Notes: generated from the sequence alone by a model not told the origin. Shown: positions 51,620 through 62,196, counted from the stretch's first letter. The stretch is 64,000 nt of DNA from Gammaproteobacteria bacterium (GCA_026398875.1 JAPLSB010000005.1:62001-126000); one strand, 5' to 3'. Numbers and translations: made by a program.

Positions 51620-52522
51620 TCAAGCCGCCTGCAGGAAGCGGTTCAGTTCGACGATGAAGCGGCGCGGCGATTCGAACGGCACGCTGTGACCGGCGTCGGC
51701 GAACTCGATCAGCTTCGCGCCCGGAATCAGCTTGCCCAGTTCGCGCTGACCGGCCGCCGGATACATCCGCGAGCGGGCGCCGATGAACACCGTGGTCGGC
51801 CGGTCGATGCCACGCACCGATGCGCGCCAGTCGAGCCCGTGCTCGGTATAGGCGCGCATGGTGTCCAGATAGACGCCCCAGTTCGACGTCGGGATCACGC
51901 GGCGCGCCAGCACATCGATGCGCGTGAAGTGCGCGGTCTGCTGCCACAGCTTCGAGGCGAAGGCATAGCCGAGGAACTCGCGCAGCACGCGCCAGTAGCC
52001 GCGGCGCAGCGCCAGCGGCAATGACGCAAATGGCTGCTCGCGCCTCGCTTCGATTGCGCTGATCAAGGTTGCCCACTGCGGCAGCCGCGTCGCCTGGTCA
52101 TCGCCGAGCAGGCCGTGCTGCCAGTCCGCGCCGTTGAGGATGCACGGCGCCTGGTCGATGTGCAGCCAGCGCGCCACACCGCGAAAGCCGTGCCGCGCGT
52201 GGTGTTCCATGCCGGTACAGGCGCCCATCGACAGCCCGGCCAGACGCACGTCCTGCAGCTTCAGGCCATCGATCAGATCAGCGACATCGTCGGCATGCTG
52301 GGCGATCGCGCCCTGTGGTCCGATCGACAGCCGATGCGAACCGCCGAAGCCGCGCAGGTCCGGCAGGATGAAGCGCTGGCGTACCAGCAGCGGTGCGATC
52401 ACCGGCAGCCACATCGCCCCCTGCATGCCGAAGCCGTGCAGCAGCACGCAGGCCGGACCGCGCCGGGCGCCAACGTCGAGATAGTGCAGCCGGGCGCCGT
52501 CGCGGGTAGTCAGATGAGGCAT
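51620..52522 (-). CDS. Alpha/beta-fold hydrolase
   Basis: 300 residues from the ATG at 52522 (MPHLTTRDGARLHYLDVG). Nucleophile elbow LAGLSMGACTG (Ser98), oxyanion LLHGFGMQGAMW, and the C-terminal ADAGHSVPFESPRRF carries the catalytic His. Cytoplasmic; no signal peptide. The substrate is not evident. It is not closely similar to the hydrolase at 20687-21565 outside the fold motifs. Confidence 0.87.
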   Translation of the reverse strand: MPHLTTRDGARLHYLDVGARRGPACVLLHGFGMQGAMWLPVIAPLLVRQRFILPDLRGFGGSHRLSIGPQGAIAQHADDVADLIDGLKLQDVRLAGLSMGACTGMEHHARHGFRGVARWLHIDQAPCILNGADWQHGLLGDDQATRLPQWATLISAIEARREQPFASLPLALRRGYWRVLREFLGYAFASKLWQQTAHFTRIDVLARRVIPTSNWGVYLDTMRAYTEHGLDWRASVRGIDRPTTVFIGARSRMYPAAGQRELGKLIPGAKLIEFADAGHSVPFESPRRFIVELNRFLQAA

Positions 52523-52553
52523 GGCTTCGTTCGTGGGGGTGAAAAATCGTTTG

Positions 52554-52630
52554 TCACGCCAAGGCGCAAAGACGCAAAGGAAAAGCGGTTTGAGCTTTTT
52601 CTTTCTTCGCGTCTTTGCGTCTTCGCGTGA
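52554..52630. repeat. Dispersed inverted repeat (GCAAAGACGCAAAG type)
   Basis: TCACGCCAAGGCGCAAAGAC (from 52554) pairs imperfectly with GTCTTTGCGTCTTCGCGTGA (ending 52630), with a central AT-rich loop. This GCAAAGACGCAAAG type of intergenic repeat is common in proteobacteria. It lies between two minus-strand hydrolase genes. Confidence 0.55.
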
Positions 52631-52655
52631 GGCCGCCGTTGCCGTTGTCGTTCTA

Positions 52656-54608
52656 TCAGCGCAAGGCGGACGCCGGCACCACCGGCAGCACCACGCTTGA
52701 AGGCCGCGCGGCATTGCTGTGGATGCTGAGAATGCCGGCCAGCGACTGCAGCAGGGTACCCAGTGGCGGCACGCCCTGCGGCAGGTTGCTGGCGCCGACC
52801 GATACCCGCAGCCGGTGGCCGGCGGCAATCACGGCGCTGGTCGCGAAGACTTCGACCGGCACCAGCACCGGCCCGTCTGACGGCAGCGGGGTCACCGACG
52901 CCTGCGTGTACGGGTGCCAGGGCTGGATCATCTGGCCGTCGAGCGTGCGGCTGCGGCTGACATCGACCGCGCGCAGCGAAGCCGTCTGCAGGCCGTTGGT
53001 GATGCTGCGGGCGATGCCCCGCTCGTCGACATCGGAAACGCGGATCGACAGGCCGGCATCGCCCGCGGTGGTGTCCATCCAGACGTCTGCCTGGATCGGT
53101 CCGTTCAGATACATCGGCTCGGTCAGTGGCGCGGTCTCGTAGACGATCGCCAGCCGATCCGAGGCATTGGAATTCTCGAAGCACGGCAGCGGAATGAAGC
53201 CGGCTGCTCCGGCAGTCCACTGCACCGTCGACGCCGAGCACAGGCCGGTGATCGGCAGCTGCAGCGCGCGGCTCACCGCTTCGTCGGCAGCCGGCGCTTC
53301 GGTACTCAGTCCGCCATTGGCGCGCAGGTAGTAGCGGCGGGCCTGCGCGTCCGGGTGCGGCCAGTCGCGGGCGGTGGCATAGCGCTCTGCGCCGTAGATC
53401 CACTGGGTGACGTTGGGGATCGTCTCGGCGCCGACCGGGAGGCCTTTCACGTACTGGTCGAACCAGCGCAACTGGATCTGGTTCAGTACCGGCACGCCGT
53501 CGCGCGGCAGGCCGGCACCGAAGGCGGCTTCGAGATGCGTCCACGGGCCCATCAGCAACTTGGCCGGCACGCGGGTCTTCAGCGTTTCGTAGCTGGTCGG
53601 CTCGCTGCGCTGGAACAGGTCGCGCAGGCCGCCAACGACGAAGGTCGGCACGGTGACGCGGTCCAGCACTTCCAGCGGCGATCGGGTGCGCCAGAACGCG
53701 CCGTCGTAGGCGGTGTCCGGGTCGCCGGTCAACGCTTGCAGCACCAGCGGTGCCTGGAAGCGGAGTGCCGCATTCAGCAGGTGTTCGAGAACGATCGGCG
53801 CGCCGTTCGCCGGGTCGGTCAGCGCGGTCGGGTTGGTCACGCCGAGCACGGTGATCAGGCTCAGCCACAGCGGAATGAACGTCGGGTTGACCTGGCCTCC
53901 GGTGAACACGATGTCGCGGTAGCCATCGCCGATCGGCACGATCGGGAACGCGGCCTTGACCGCCGGATGGTTCTGCGCGGCCGTCAGCATCGTGGTGATG
54001 CCGAGGTAGGACACGCCGAACAGGCCGATGCGGCCATTGCTGAACGGCTGTGTCGCGGCCCAGCTGGTGACTTCCGCGTAATCCGCCTGTTCGGCTTCGC
54101 CAAACGCTTCCCACACGCCTTCCGACTGACCGGTGCCGCGAACATCGACGACCACGTTCGCATAGCCATGGCGAACGATGTACGGATCGGCGCCGCCCAG
54201 TTGATTGGTGAAGCTGCCGACCACGCCGTTGTAAGGCGTCTGGACCAGCACCACCGGAAACGGACCCGCTGCGGCATTGCCGTCAGCATCGGCCGGCATG
54301 GTCACGTAGGCGGCCAGCCGGGTGCCGTCGCGCATCGTGATGAACTGCACCGGCATCCGGGCGATGCCGGCATATTCGGCCGGCGGGTCGTAGCTGCTCC
54401 AGCTGCCGTTGGCGTTGGCATCGATGATGGTGCCCGGTGCGGCGAGCGTGGTGCTGGTGCCCAGGGTCGACCAGCGACTGCCAGGGGCCGGCCCTGCGCC
54501 GCCGCTGCTTTCGATCGGCGCCAGGCTGTTGCCGCAGCCGGCGAGTGCCGTGACACCGGTCAGCAGCAGTGCCCGTGCCCATGCCGGGCTGAATCCTGTC
54601 TTGCGCAT
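52656..54608 (-). CDS. CocE/NonD-family (X-Pro dipeptidyl-peptidase-like) hydrolase lipoprotein
   Basis: 650 residues. Lipobox ALAGC (Cys25) after ARALLLTGVT. Alpha/beta-hydrolase core: VVVDVRGTGQSEG and GLFGVSYLGI with Ser200. A C-terminal galactose-binding jellyroll (PepX_C type) covers about 440-640: PLTEPMYLNGPIQADVWMDT and TLDGQMIQPWHPYTQA. Such enzymes hydrolyse esters or X-Pro peptides. The lipid anchor places it in the periplasm or outer membrane. Preceded by a 165-bp gap to argH with a hairpin. Confidence 0.9.
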   Translation of the reverse strand: MRKTGFSPAWARALLLTGVTALAGCGNSLAPIESSGGAGPAPGSRWSTLGTSTTLAAPGTIIDANANGSWSSYDPPAEYAGIARMPVQFITMRDGTRLAAYVTMPADADGNAAAGPFPVVLVQTPYNGVVGSFTNQLGGADPYIVRHGYANVVVDVRGTGQSEGVWEAFGEAEQADYAEVTSWAATQPFSNGRIGLFGVSYLGITTMLTAAQNHPAVKAAFPIVPIGDGYRDIVFTGGQVNPTFIPLWLSLITVLGVTNPTALTDPANGAPIVLEHLLNAALRFQAPLVLQALTGDPDTAYDGAFWRTRSPLEVLDRVTVPTFVVGGLRDLFQRSEPTSYETLKTRVPAKLLMGPWTHLEAAFGAGLPRDGVPVLNQIQLRWFDQYVKGLPVGAETIPNVTQWIYGAERYATARDWPHPDAQARRYYLRANGGLSTEAPAADEAVSRALQLPITGLCSASTVQWTAGAAGFIPLPCFENSNASDRLAIVYETAPLTEPMYLNGPIQADVWMDTTAGDAGLSIRVSDVDERGIARSITNGLQTASLRAVDVSRSRTLDGQMIQPWHPYTQASVTPLPSDGPVLVPVEVFATSAVIAAGHRLRVSVGASNLPQGVPPLGTLLQSLAGILSIHSNAARPSSVVLPVVPASALR

Positions 54609-54745
54609 CTGTTCTCTCCCTGTCGCACCGTGGGCCTCCGTGTCAGCACCGGCGTTGCGGCGACTGCATCGGAGAACGAATGTTCACGCAGCCGATGATA
54701 ACCACAGCCCCGAAGGCTGCGTCCATTCACGGGATATCCAGCCGG

Positions 54746-54766
54746 GCCGGTCGCTTGGCGACCGGC
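54746..54766 (-). terminator. Hairpin after argH
   Basis: GCCGGTCGC (54746-54754), TTG loop, GCGACCGGC (54758-54766), 8 bp beyond the argH stop. A 9-bp GC stem without U-run. Confidence 0.55.
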
Positions 54767-54773
54767 GCGTCGT

Positions 54774-56210
54774 TCAGCCGCGGGCGCGCGCCCTGGCGAT
54801 CGCGGCGCGGACCTGCGCCGGCGCAGTGCCGCCCCAGTGATTGCGGGCGTTGACCGAGCCGTCGAGCGTCAGCACGGCGAAGACATCGGCCTCGATCAGT
54901 GACGAGAAGCTGCGCAGCTCGTCAAGGCTGAGTTCCGACAGGTCGACGCCCTTGGCGACTGCATGGCCGACAGCGCTGCCGACCGCATGGTGGGCATCGC
55001 GGAACGGCAGGCCGCGCTTGACCAGGTAATCGGCGAGGTCGGTGGCCGTGGAGTAGCCCTTGAACGCAGCGGCGCGGCAGGTGGCGCGCTGCACGTCCAC
55101 GCTCGGCAGCATCGCGGCGAACAGGCGCAGCGAGGCATTCACCGTGTCGTGAGCATCGAAGATCGGCGGCTTGTCTTCCTGGTTGTCGCGGTTGTAGGCC
55201 AGCGGCTGGCCCTTCATCAGCACCAGCAGCGTGTTCAGATCGCCGACCACGCGGCCGGTCTTGCCGCGCACCAGTTCCGGCACGTCCGGGTTCTTCTTCT
55301 GCGGCATGATCGAAGAGCCGGTGCAGTAGCGATCCGGCAGCTTCACGAAGCCGAACATCGGCGTGCACCAGAGGATCAGCTCCTCGCTCCAGCGCGACAG
55401 GTGCAGCATGGTCATCGCGCAGTTGGCGACGAATTCGATCGCGAAGTCGCGGTCGCTGACCGCGTCGAGCGAGTTCTCCGACACCGCATCGAAGCCCAGC
55501 TGCTCGGCAACGAAATGGCGATCGATCGGGTAGACGGTGCCGGCCAGTGCGGCACTGCCCAGCGGCAGCACGTTGGTGCGCTTGCGGGTGTCGAGCAGCC
55601 GCGCCTTGTCGCGCAGCACCTGCTCGCGCCAGGCCAGCATGTGATGGCCGAAGGTCACCGGCTGGGCCACCTGCATGTGGGTGAAGCCCGGCATGATCGA
55701 ATCGGCCTCGCGTTCGGCGAGATCGAGCAGCGCATTCGCCAGCACGTCGATCACCGCGACCAGCTCGTCGATCGCATCGCGCACGTACAGGCGGATGTCG
55801 GTGGCGACCTGATCGTTGCGGCTTCGCGCGGTATGCAGGCGCTTGCCGGCATCGCCGATCATCGCGGTCAGCCGCGATTCGATGTTCATGTGCACGTCTT
55901 CGAGCGCCAGCTTCCACTCGAAGGTGCCGGCCTCGATCTCGCCATGGATGGTGGCCAGCCCGGCAACGATGGCGTCGACGTCGGCGGTGTTCAGCACGCC
56001 GACCTTGCCGAGCATCCGCGCATGCGCGGTGCTGCCGGCAATGTCCTGCCGCCACAGCCGCTGATCGAAGCTGACCGACTCCGAAAACGCTTCGACCAGG
56101 GCATCGGTGCCTTCGCTGAAGCGGCCGCCCCAGAGCTTGGCGGCGGGAGCTGACGCGGACGAAGCAGACGCCGACGGAGCAGCCGGCGCGGAAGGATGGG
56201 CAGCAGTCAT
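54774..56210 (-). CDS. argH: Argininosuccinate lyase ArgH
   Basis: 478 residues. Fumarase/aspartase superfamily signature [11 protein letters not shown], plus [40 protein letters not shown] and [12 protein letters not shown]. It splits argininosuccinate to arginine and fumarate. The first 24 residues (Ala/Ser/Pro only) are an unusual extension before the conserved KLWGGRF; a later start cannot be excluded but no Met is near. Divergent from algZ, the usual order in this group. Confidence 0.96.
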   Translation of the reverse strand: MTAAHPSAPAAPSASASSASAPAAKLWGGRFSEGTDALVEAFSESVSFDQRLWRQDIAGSTAHARMLGKVGVLNTADVDAIVAGLATIHGEIEAGTFEWKLALEDVHMNIESRLTAMIGDAGKRLHTARSRNDQVATDIRLYVRDAIDELVAVIDVLANALLDLAEREADSIMPGFTHMQVAQPVTFGHHMLAWREQVLRDKARLLDTRKRTNVLPLGSAALAGTVYPIDRHFVAEQLGFDAVSENSLDAVSDRDFAIEFVANCAMTMLHLSRWSEELILWCTPMFGFVKLPDRYCTGSSIMPQKKNPDVPELVRGKTGRVVGDLNTLLVLMKGQPLAYNRDNQEDKPPIFDAHDTVNASLRLFAAMLPSVDVQRATCRAAAFKGYSTATDLADYLVKRGLPFRDAHHAVGSAVGHAVAKGVDLSELSLDELRSFSSLIEADVFAVLTLDGSVNARNHWGGTAPAQVRAAIARARARG

Positions 56211-56333
56211 GGGGGCTTGCAGCGGCAGGAAAAGCGGGATCGAAAACCGTCCTGAGGGAAAAGATCAGAGCCGGCGTGGAAACTATTGTAAGTCGGCTCG
56301 CCACGGCCCGGAGACTTCCGCTAGGCTCGCCGG

Positions 56334-57437
56334 ATGAAGCGTTTCGAGGTGTCCACCGCATCCCAGTCCAGCCTGATCCCGGAGTTCTGCCGGGCGCCCG
56401 CGCTGTTGACGCTGGCCTATGTGATGGAGCTGATGGCGGTGGTGCTGACCCTTGCCGGCTACGCCAGCGGCGAAGCGGCACTGCGCCAGCTGCTGGTGCT
56501 GTCGCTCTACCTGCAGTGGATCGGCTTCTGTTGTGCCGCGGCACTGTGCGGCGTGCGCCGCGCGATGCCGCCGGCGCGCGACGGCGTGCTGTTCTTCGTC
56601 TGCTGGAGCGTCATCGCGCTGGTCACTTTCGTGGTCAGCTTCGCGGCCTGGCTGATCGACAGCCGCTTGCAGCTTGGCCTCGTGCCTGCCGACGGCCCGT
56701 GGCCGTTCGTGTTCCGCAATCTGCTGATCGCCGGCATCGTCGCGCTGCTGCTGCTGCGCTACCTCTGGGAGCGTCATCAATGGCAGGAGGAATCCCGCGC
56801 CGAGGCCGACGGCCGCTATCTGGCGCTGCAGGCGCGGATCCGCCCGCACTTCCTGTTCAATGCGCTGAACTCGCTGGCGGAACTGATTCCGACCAAGCCC
56901 GAGGTTGCCGAGGAAATGGTCATCGACCTTTCCGACCTGTTCCGGGTCAGTCTCGATTCGCGGCAGCGGCTGATTCCGCTGCGCGAGGAGATCGAGATCG
57001 TCAAGGGCTACATGCGTATCGAGGAGATCCGCCTCGGCGACAAGATGCTGATCAACTGGGAAATCCCGGACAGCGTGCTCGATGCCCAGGTGCCGCGCCT
57101 GACGGTGCAGCCGCTGGTCGAGAACGGCGTGCTGCACGGTGTTTCACGGCTGCGCGCGCGCGGCATGCTGCACGTCATCGCCCGGCGCGAAGGCGAGTTC
57201 CTGGTCGTCGACGTGGAGAATCCGATCCCGCCGGAAGAAGCGCCGAAGCGCGCCGGAACGGGAACTGCAATCAGCAATATCGCGCAGCGCATCAAGCTGA
57301 TCTACGGCGACCGGGCCAAGCTGATCCTCGGCGAGGATCGTGATGAATTCGGGCCGCTGTTCCGCGCCCGTCTGCGTCTGCCATTCGTAGTTCATAGTGG
57401 TGGCGAAATCAACGCACCCATCGTTCAGGAGGAGTGA
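56334..57437 (+). CDS. algZ: AlgZ/LytS-type sensor histidine kinase
   Basis: 367 residues. Four hydrophobic segments lie between about 22 and 143, then a His_kinase domain with His172 in ARIRPHFLFNALNSLAELI. An HATPase domain follows: LTVQPLVENGVLHGVSRL and GTGTAISNIAQRIKLIYG. It is followed by the response regulator after 4 bp, with AGGAGG before the latter. It corresponds to AlgZ (FimS) of Pseudomonas, with alginate and twitching control. Here the target genes are not known. Confidence 0.9.
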   Translation: MKRFEVSTASQSSLIPEFCRAPALLTLAYVMELMAVVLTLAGYASGEAALRQLLVLSLYLQWIGFCCAAALCGVRRAMPPARDGVLFFVCWSVIALVTFVVSFAAWLIDSRLQLGLVPADGPWPFVFRNLLIAGIVALLLLRYLWERHQWQEESRAEADGRYLALQARIRPHFLFNALNSLAELIPTKPEVAEEMVIDLSDLFRVSLDSRQRLIPLREEIEIVKGYMRIEEIRLGDKMLINWEIPDSVLDAQVPRLTVQPLVENGVLHGVSRLRARGMLHVIARREGEFLVVDVENPIPPEEAPKRAGTGTAISNIAQRIKLIYGDRAKLILGEDRDEFGPLFRARLRLPFVVHSGGEINAPIVQEE

Positions 57438-57441
57438 AGCA

Positions 57442-58200
57442 ATGAGAGTCGTGATCGTCGATGACGAGCCGCTGGCCAGAGAACGCCTGCGCCGTCTGGT
57501 TGCGGAATTCCCGGGCTACGAGATCGTCGGCGAAGCCGGCGATGGCGAAGCCGCGATCGAAATCATCCGCGACGAGGAGCCGGATGTGGTGCTGCTCGAC
57601 GTGCGCATGGGCATGGTCGACGGTCTGCAGGTGGCGCGCGCGATCAAGGAAGAGGACATGCCGCCGGCGATCATCTTCATCACCGCCTACCCCGAGCATG
57701 CGCTGAGCGCCTTCGACGCCCAGGGCGATGCCTACCTGCTGAAGCCGGTGCGCAAGGAAAAGCTCAAGGAAGCGCTGCAGCGGGTGCGCAAGCTGTCGCG
57801 CGCACAGAAGCCGACCATCGCGCTGCCCGGCACCAAGCCGGCCCGCGAGTTCGTGCTGGCGACCACGCGTGAAGGTCTGGCCCGCGTGCCGGCCGAGGAC
57901 ATCGTCTATTTCCTCGCCGACCAGAAGTACACGACGGTCTGCCACCTGCACGGCGAAGTGCTGATCGAGGAATCGCTGAAGACGCTCGAAGACGACTTCT
58001 CGCCGTGGTTCCTGCGCGTCCACCGCAAGGCGCTGGTCGCAACGCGCTTCATTGCCGGCCTCGAACGCGGCAAGGGCGACGAATCGCAGCACTGGCTGAA
58101 GGTCCGCCATGCCGCCACGCTGCTGCCGGTCAGCCGCCGCCGCCTGGCCGAAGTCCGTCGCTTCCTGACCGACGACGGCAGCGACAAGACGCTCGACTGA
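57442..58200 (+). CDS. algR: LytTR-family response regulator AlgR
   Basis: 252 residues from ATG 57442, with AGGAGG about 10 bp upstream. A receiver domain (1-120) carries the phospho-acceptor Asp53 in DVVLLDVRMGMVDG, plus FITAYPEHALSAF and LLKPVR. A LytTR DNA-binding domain (about 150-245) contains DIVYFLADQKYTTVCHLHGE and FLRVHRKALVATRFIAGLER. It pairs with the kinase just upstream. Located between argH/algZ and hemC, as in Pseudomonas and Xanthomonas. Confidence 0.93.
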   Translation: MRVVIVDDEPLARERLRRLVAEFPGYEIVGEAGDGEAAIEIIRDEEPDVVLLDVRMGMVDGLQVARAIKEEDMPPAIIFITAYPEHALSAFDAQGDAYLLKPVRKEKLKEALQRVRKLSRAQKPTIALPGTKPAREFVLATTREGLARVPAEDIVYFLADQKYTTVCHLHGEVLIEESLKTLEDDFSPWFLRVHRKALVATRFIAGLERGKGDESQHWLKVRHAATLLPVSRRRLAEVRRFLTDDGSDKTLD

Positions 58201-58230
58201 GCCCCACGACCTTTTTCGGAAACCCCCGTC

Positions 58231-59154
58231 TTGCAGATTCGAATCGCAACACGAGAAAGCCCGCTGGCCCTGTGGCAGGCGGAACACGTCAAGGCGCTGA
58301 TCGAGCGCACCCACCCGGGCATCGCCGTAAGCCTGGTGCCGATGACCACCATCGGCGACCAGCTGCTCGACCGCAGTCTCGCCACCGTGGGCGGCAAGGG
58401 CCTGTTCGTCAAGGAACTGGAAGCGGCGATGCTCGAGGGCCGCGCCGACATCGCCGTGCACTCGATGAAGGATGTACCGGCGGTGTTGCCGGACGGTCTG
58501 GTGCTGACCGCGTTCCTCGCGGGCGAAGACCCGCGCGATGCCTTCGTGTCGAACCGCTACGCCTCGCTCGACGACCTGCCGCAGGGCGCTGTGGTCGGCA
58601 CCGCGTCGCTGCGCCGTCAGGCGCAATTGCGCCAGCTGCGACCGGACCTGCAGATCAAGGAATTGCGTGGCAACGTCGGCACCCGGCTGCGCAAGCTCGA
58701 CGAGGGCCAGTACGACGCCATCCTGCTGGCCGCCGCCGGTCTGATCCGGCTCGGGCTGGAAGCCCGGATTCGCGAGAAGTTCGACATGGCGCGCTTCGTT
58801 CCGGCCTGCGCGCAGGGCGTGGTCGGCATCGAATGCCGCGCCGACGATGCCGCAACCCGTGAACTGCTGGCGCCGCTGCACGATCCGGTCTCGGCGATCC
58901 GGCTGGCGGCCGAACGCGGCCTCAACGCCCGTCTCGGCGGCGCCTGCACGGTGCCGGTCGCAGGGCATGCGGTGATCCGCGATGGCCAGATCCGTCTGAC
59001 CGGGCTGGTCGCCGCACCCGATGCCAGCGCCTGCGTGCGCGACCAGATCGAAGGCGCGACCGCCGATGCCGCCGCGCTCGGCGTGCAGTTGGCCGAGCGC
59101 CTGCTCGACAACGGCGCGCGCGCGATCCTGTCGAACCTTGGCATTCACGCCTGA
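58231..59154 (+). CDS. hemC: Porphobilinogen deaminase HemC
   Basis: 307 residues starting at TTG 58231 ([20 protein letters not shown]); there is no ATG in the right place. Conserved features: [31 protein letters not shown], and the dipyrromethane cofactor cysteine Cys239 in [14 protein letters not shown]. It polymerises four porphobilinogen to hydroxymethylbilane. First gene of hemCDXY. Confidence 0.96.
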   Translation: MQIRIATRESPLALWQAEHVKALIERTHPGIAVSLVPMTTIGDQLLDRSLATVGGKGLFVKELEAAMLEGRADIAVHSMKDVPAVLPDGLVLTAFLAGEDPRDAFVSNRYASLDDLPQGAVVGTASLRRQAQLRQLRPDLQIKELRGNVGTRLRKLDEGQYDAILLAAAGLIRLGLEARIREKFDMARFVPACAQGVVGIECRADDAATRELLAPLHDPVSAIRLAAERGLNARLGGACTVPVAGHAVIRDGQIRLTGLVAAPDASACVRDQIEGATADAAALGVQLAERLLDNGARAILSNLGIHA

Positions 59155-59926
59155 CGAGGCGTCCGCGTGGCTGGACGGGCTGACCGTGCTGGTCGCCCGG
59201 CCTGCCGCGCAAGCCGAGGCGCTATGCACGCTGATCGAGGCCGCCGGCGGACGGGCGCTGCGCCTGCCGCTGTTTGCAGTGGAACCGGTTGCCGATCGCG
59301 ACGCTGCCGCGGCGGCGCTGGCGACGGCCAGTGCATTCGACTACTGGCTGTTCACCAGCACCAATGCCGTCGATCACGCGGCACGGCTGTGCCCGCAGCC
59401 ATGGCCGACGCTGGCGGCGGTCGGCGCGGTCACCGCTGCGGCACTGACAACGCTGACCGGGCAGACCGTGCTGACCCCGCCGACCGGTGACGGCGCCGCT
59501 GCGCTGCTGGCCCATCCGTCGCTGCAGCAGGGGCAAGGTCGCCGGGCGCTGATCGTCACCGGCGAGCAGACGCTGCCGATCCTCGAAGCCGGGCTCGGGG
59601 TGCGCGGCATGGCAGTGACCGTGCTGCCGGTCTACCGGCGCGTGGCGGTGGATCATCCGCCGGCCGCCGTTGCCGCGCTGCTGCAGCAGGCCGATATCGC
59701 CGTGATTCCGAGTGGCGAAGCCTTGCAGCGGCTGTGTGCGCTGACCCCGCCGGAAGCGCGTGCGCGGCTCACGGCGCTGCAATTGGCCGTGCCGTCGCCG
59801 CGTGTGATAGAAACTGCCCGCACGCTGGGCTTCAGCGCCGAACCGCTGCTGCCAGCGCGGGTCAGCGATGTGGCCTATCTCGACGTTCTGAGGCGTCACG
59901 CTCGCCACCGCACCCCACACGCATGA
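59138..59926 (+). CDS. hemD: Uroporphyrinogen-III synthase HemD
   Basis: 262 residues if TTG 59138 is used, which keeps the conserved [19 protein letters not shown] at the N-terminus; GTG 59186 would give 246 residues. [29 protein letters not shown] and [14 protein letters not shown] follow the family pattern. It closes hydroxymethylbilane to uroporphyrinogen III. It overlaps the hemC end and the hemX start. The start is the uncertain part. Confidence 0.9.
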   Translation: MAFTPDEASAWLDGLTVLVARPAAQAEALCTLIEAAGGRALRLPLFAVEPVADRDAAAAALATASAFDYWLFTSTNAVDHAARLCPQPWPTLAAVGAVTAAALTTLTGQTVLTPPTGDGAAALLAHPSLQQGQGRRALIVTGEQTLPILEAGLGVRGMAVTVLPVYRRVAVDHPPAAVAALLQQADIAVIPSGEALQRLCALTPPEARARLTALQLAVPSPRVIETARTLGFSAEPLLPARVSDVAYLDVLRRHARHRTPHA

Positions 59927-60990
59927 CCGAATACGAAGTCCCCGAACGCCCGCGGGCCGCGCGCAGTGTCTGGCGGGTCCTGTGGCTGTGGATCCTGATC
60001 CTGGCCGTGCTGGCCATGCTCGGTGGTGGCGCTTACGCCGGCTGGCAGTTCTGGCAGCAGCGGCAGGCGACTGAGGACACCGTCGCCGCACAGGACACCT
60101 TGCTGCGCCGGCTGAGCCGGCAGCTTGGCGATGTCAGTGCCGAACTTCAGCAACTGCGCCAGCGGCAGAGCGATCTCGCCGAATCGGCACGCCGCAATAC
60201 CGATGTGGTCGGGGCGCTGCAAGGTCGGGCCGATGATGCCGATGCCACACTGGCCCGCATCAATGCCGTGATCCAAGGCGGGCGCGGCCGTGCCCAGTTG
60301 CTGGCGGTCGAACAGCTGATGCTGATCGCCAACGAGCGCACCCGGCTGGCCCATGACGTGGCCGGTGCCATGGAAGCGCTGGCACTGGCCCAGGACCGTC
60401 TCGGCAGCCTGGCCGAGCCGAAGCTGTTCCCGATCCGCGAGGCGCTGGCCGAGGAGCGCAGCCGTCTCGAAGCGCTGCCGCGGCTTGATCTCGAAGCCTC
60501 GGCGCTGACCTTGTCAGGGCTGATTCGCCGCGTGCGCGACCTGCCGCTGCGCTCGCGGGCGCCGACGCACGGAGCGGTCGTCGATGCCGAGCCGACGCGG
60601 GACATCACGCCTGAGGCCAGCGGCTTCTGGGCGCGCGGCATGGCCAGCCTGCGCGAGATGCTGGGTGCCGTGTTCACCGTGCGCCGGACCGACAAGCCGG
60701 TCGATCGCCTGCTGGCGCCGGAGCAGGAAACGCTGGTCGGCCAGCTGCTGCTGCTGAAGCTGGAAACGGCTCGCGCCGCGCTGCTGAATCGCGACACCGC
60801 AACGATGCGCGCGGCCATCGAGGACGCCGAGTCGTTTCTCGACGATTACTACCGCAGCGACGATCCCGCCGTGCTGGGCGCGCGCGCCGAACTGGACCGC
60901 CTGCTGAACGTCGATCTCAATCCGCAGCTGCCGGAGCTGGACCGCAGCCTGGGCCTGCTGCGGGCCTATCTCGACGCCACGCCGCGCTGA
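59923..60990 (+). CDS. hemX: HemX-type membrane protein
   Basis: 355 residues from the ATG that overlaps the hemD stop. One TM helix at about 20-45 (LWLWILILAVLAMLGGGAYAGWQF), then a coiled coil (about 45-110, LLRRLSRQLGDVSAELQQLRQRQ) and a helical periplasmic domain. KLFPIREALAEERSRLEALP and QLLLLKLETARAALLNRD are typical of the E. coli HemX family (annotated as a methyltransferase in older databases, with no supporting motif). Function is not established, but it lies with heme genes. Confidence 0.9.
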   Translation: MTEYEVPERPRAARSVWRVLWLWILILAVLAMLGGGAYAGWQFWQQRQATEDTVAAQDTLLRRLSRQLGDVSAELQQLRQRQSDLAESARRNTDVVGALQGRADDADATLARINAVIQGGRGRAQLLAVEQLMLIANERTRLAHDVAGAMEALALAQDRLGSLAEPKLFPIREALAEERSRLEALPRLDLEASALTLSGLIRRVRDLPLRSRAPTHGAVVDAEPTRDITPEASGFWARGMASLREMLGAVFTVRRTDKPVDRLLAPEQETLVGQLLLLKLETARAALLNRDTATMRAAIEDAESFLDDYYRSDDPAVLGARAELDRLLNVDLNPQLPELDRSLGLLRAYLDATPR

Positions 60991-61008
60991 AGCCCGGAAA
61001 TCCGCACG

Positions 61009-62196
61009 GTGATCATCGTCTTCCTGTTTCTGTTGCTGGTTTTCGTCGGCGGCCTGATCGCGATCCTGCTGCTGCGGCCGGACACCGGCTATGTGCTGAT
61101 CAACTATGGACCGTGGGTCGCCGAGACCTCGCTGGCCGTGCTGGTGTTCGGCATCGCGTTGTTCTTCCTGATCACCTGGCTGCTGCTGCGGCTGTCCGGC
61201 CTGGTCGTGCGGCTGCCGGGCTCGTTGCGTGAAGCGGTCGACCGTCGCCGTGCCGATCGTGCCCGCGATGCCTTCGAGAACGGCCTGCTGGCCCTGTTCG
61301 AAGGCAACTGGGCGCGCGCCGAAAGCGAACTGATCAAGCGCGCCAGCGACCATCACGCGCCGCATCTGAACTATCTGGCGGCGGCTCGTGCGGCGCAGCG
61401 TCAGGCGGCGACCGACCGCCGTGACCACTACCTGCGGCTGGCCATGCTGAACGGGCCCGAGCACGAGTTCGCGACCCTGCTGTCGCAGGCCGACCTGCAG
61501 CGCAAGCGCGGCGAATTCCAGACCACCCGCCAGACCGCGCTGAAGCTGCGCGAGAAGGATCCGATGCACCCGTTCGCGATCGAGCTGCTGGCCGAAAGCC
61601 ATGCCGCGCTCGGTGAATGGGGTGCGCTGCGCACGCTGCTGCTGGAGCCGGCCAGTGCCAACGCGATCCCTGCCGGTCGCCGTGACCAGTTGATGGGTCG
61701 GGCGATCGAAGAGCTGATGCAGCAGGCGATCGACGATGCCCGACTGCCGATCCTGAAGGCGCTCTGGGAAGGCGCCGGCAGCCTGCGCGACAAGCCCGAA
61801 CTGCGCCGCGCCTACGCCCGCGGGCTGGCTCGGCTGAATGCCGATTCCGAAGCGCTGGCGCTGATCGCGCAGGCGCTGGCCGCGGACTGGGATGGCGAGC
61901 TGGCGCTGCTGTACGGCGATCTCCATGCCGGGGACCCGATCACCCAGCTGGCAACGGTCGAATCCTGGCTGGCGCTGTACGGTGAAAAGACCGAACTGCT
62001 GCAGGTCGCCGGTCATGTCTGCCTGGCCAACCGGCTGTGGGGCAAGGCGCGCAGCTATCTCGAAGCAGTGATCGCCATTGCGCCGACGCCAAAGGCCTAT
62101 CTCGATCTGGCGCGGCTGTGCGCCGACACCCAGCAGCCGGATGAAGCGGCGCGGCATTACCGGCTGGGGCTGGAACTGGCAGCCGGTCATCCCTGA
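61009..62196 (+). CDS. hemY: HemY-type heme biosynthesis protein (TPR)
   Basis: 395 residues from GTG 61009. Two N-terminal TM helices (IIVFLFLLLVFVGGLIAILLL and AVLVFGIALFFLITWLLLRL) precede a TPR-like domain of the HemY_N family: AFENGLLALFEGNWARAESEL, HLNYLAAARAAQRQ and RRHYRLGLEL-like RHYRLGLELAAGHP. The 18-bp gap after hemX fits an operon. Proposed to assist porphyrin handling at the membrane; this gammaproteobacterial HemY is unrelated to the protoporphyrinogen oxidase HemY. Confidence 0.92.
   Translation: MIIVFLFLLLVFVGGLIAILLLRPDTGYVLINYGPWVAETSLAVLVFGIALFFLITWLLLRLSGLVVRLPGSLREAVDRRRADRARDAFENGLLALFEGNWARAESELIKRASDHHAPHLNYLAAARAAQRQAATDRRDHYLRLAMLNGPEHEFATLLSQADLQRKRGEFQTTRQTALKLREKDPMHPFAIELLAESHAALGEWGALRTLLLEPASANAIPAGRRDQLMGRAIEELMQQAIDDARLPILKALWEGAGSLRDKPELRRAYARGLARLNADSEALALIAQALAADWDGELALLYGDLHAGDPITQLATVESWLALYGEKTELLQVAGHVCLANRLWGKARSYLEAVIAIAPTPKAYLDLARLCADTQQPDEAARHYRLGLELAAGHP

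Noticed and set aside
57409..59229. A 606-codon minus-strand open frame opposite algR and hemC
   Set aside because: AlgR receiver and LytTR motifs and HemC Cys239 define the plus-strand frames; the opposite has no recognisable domain.
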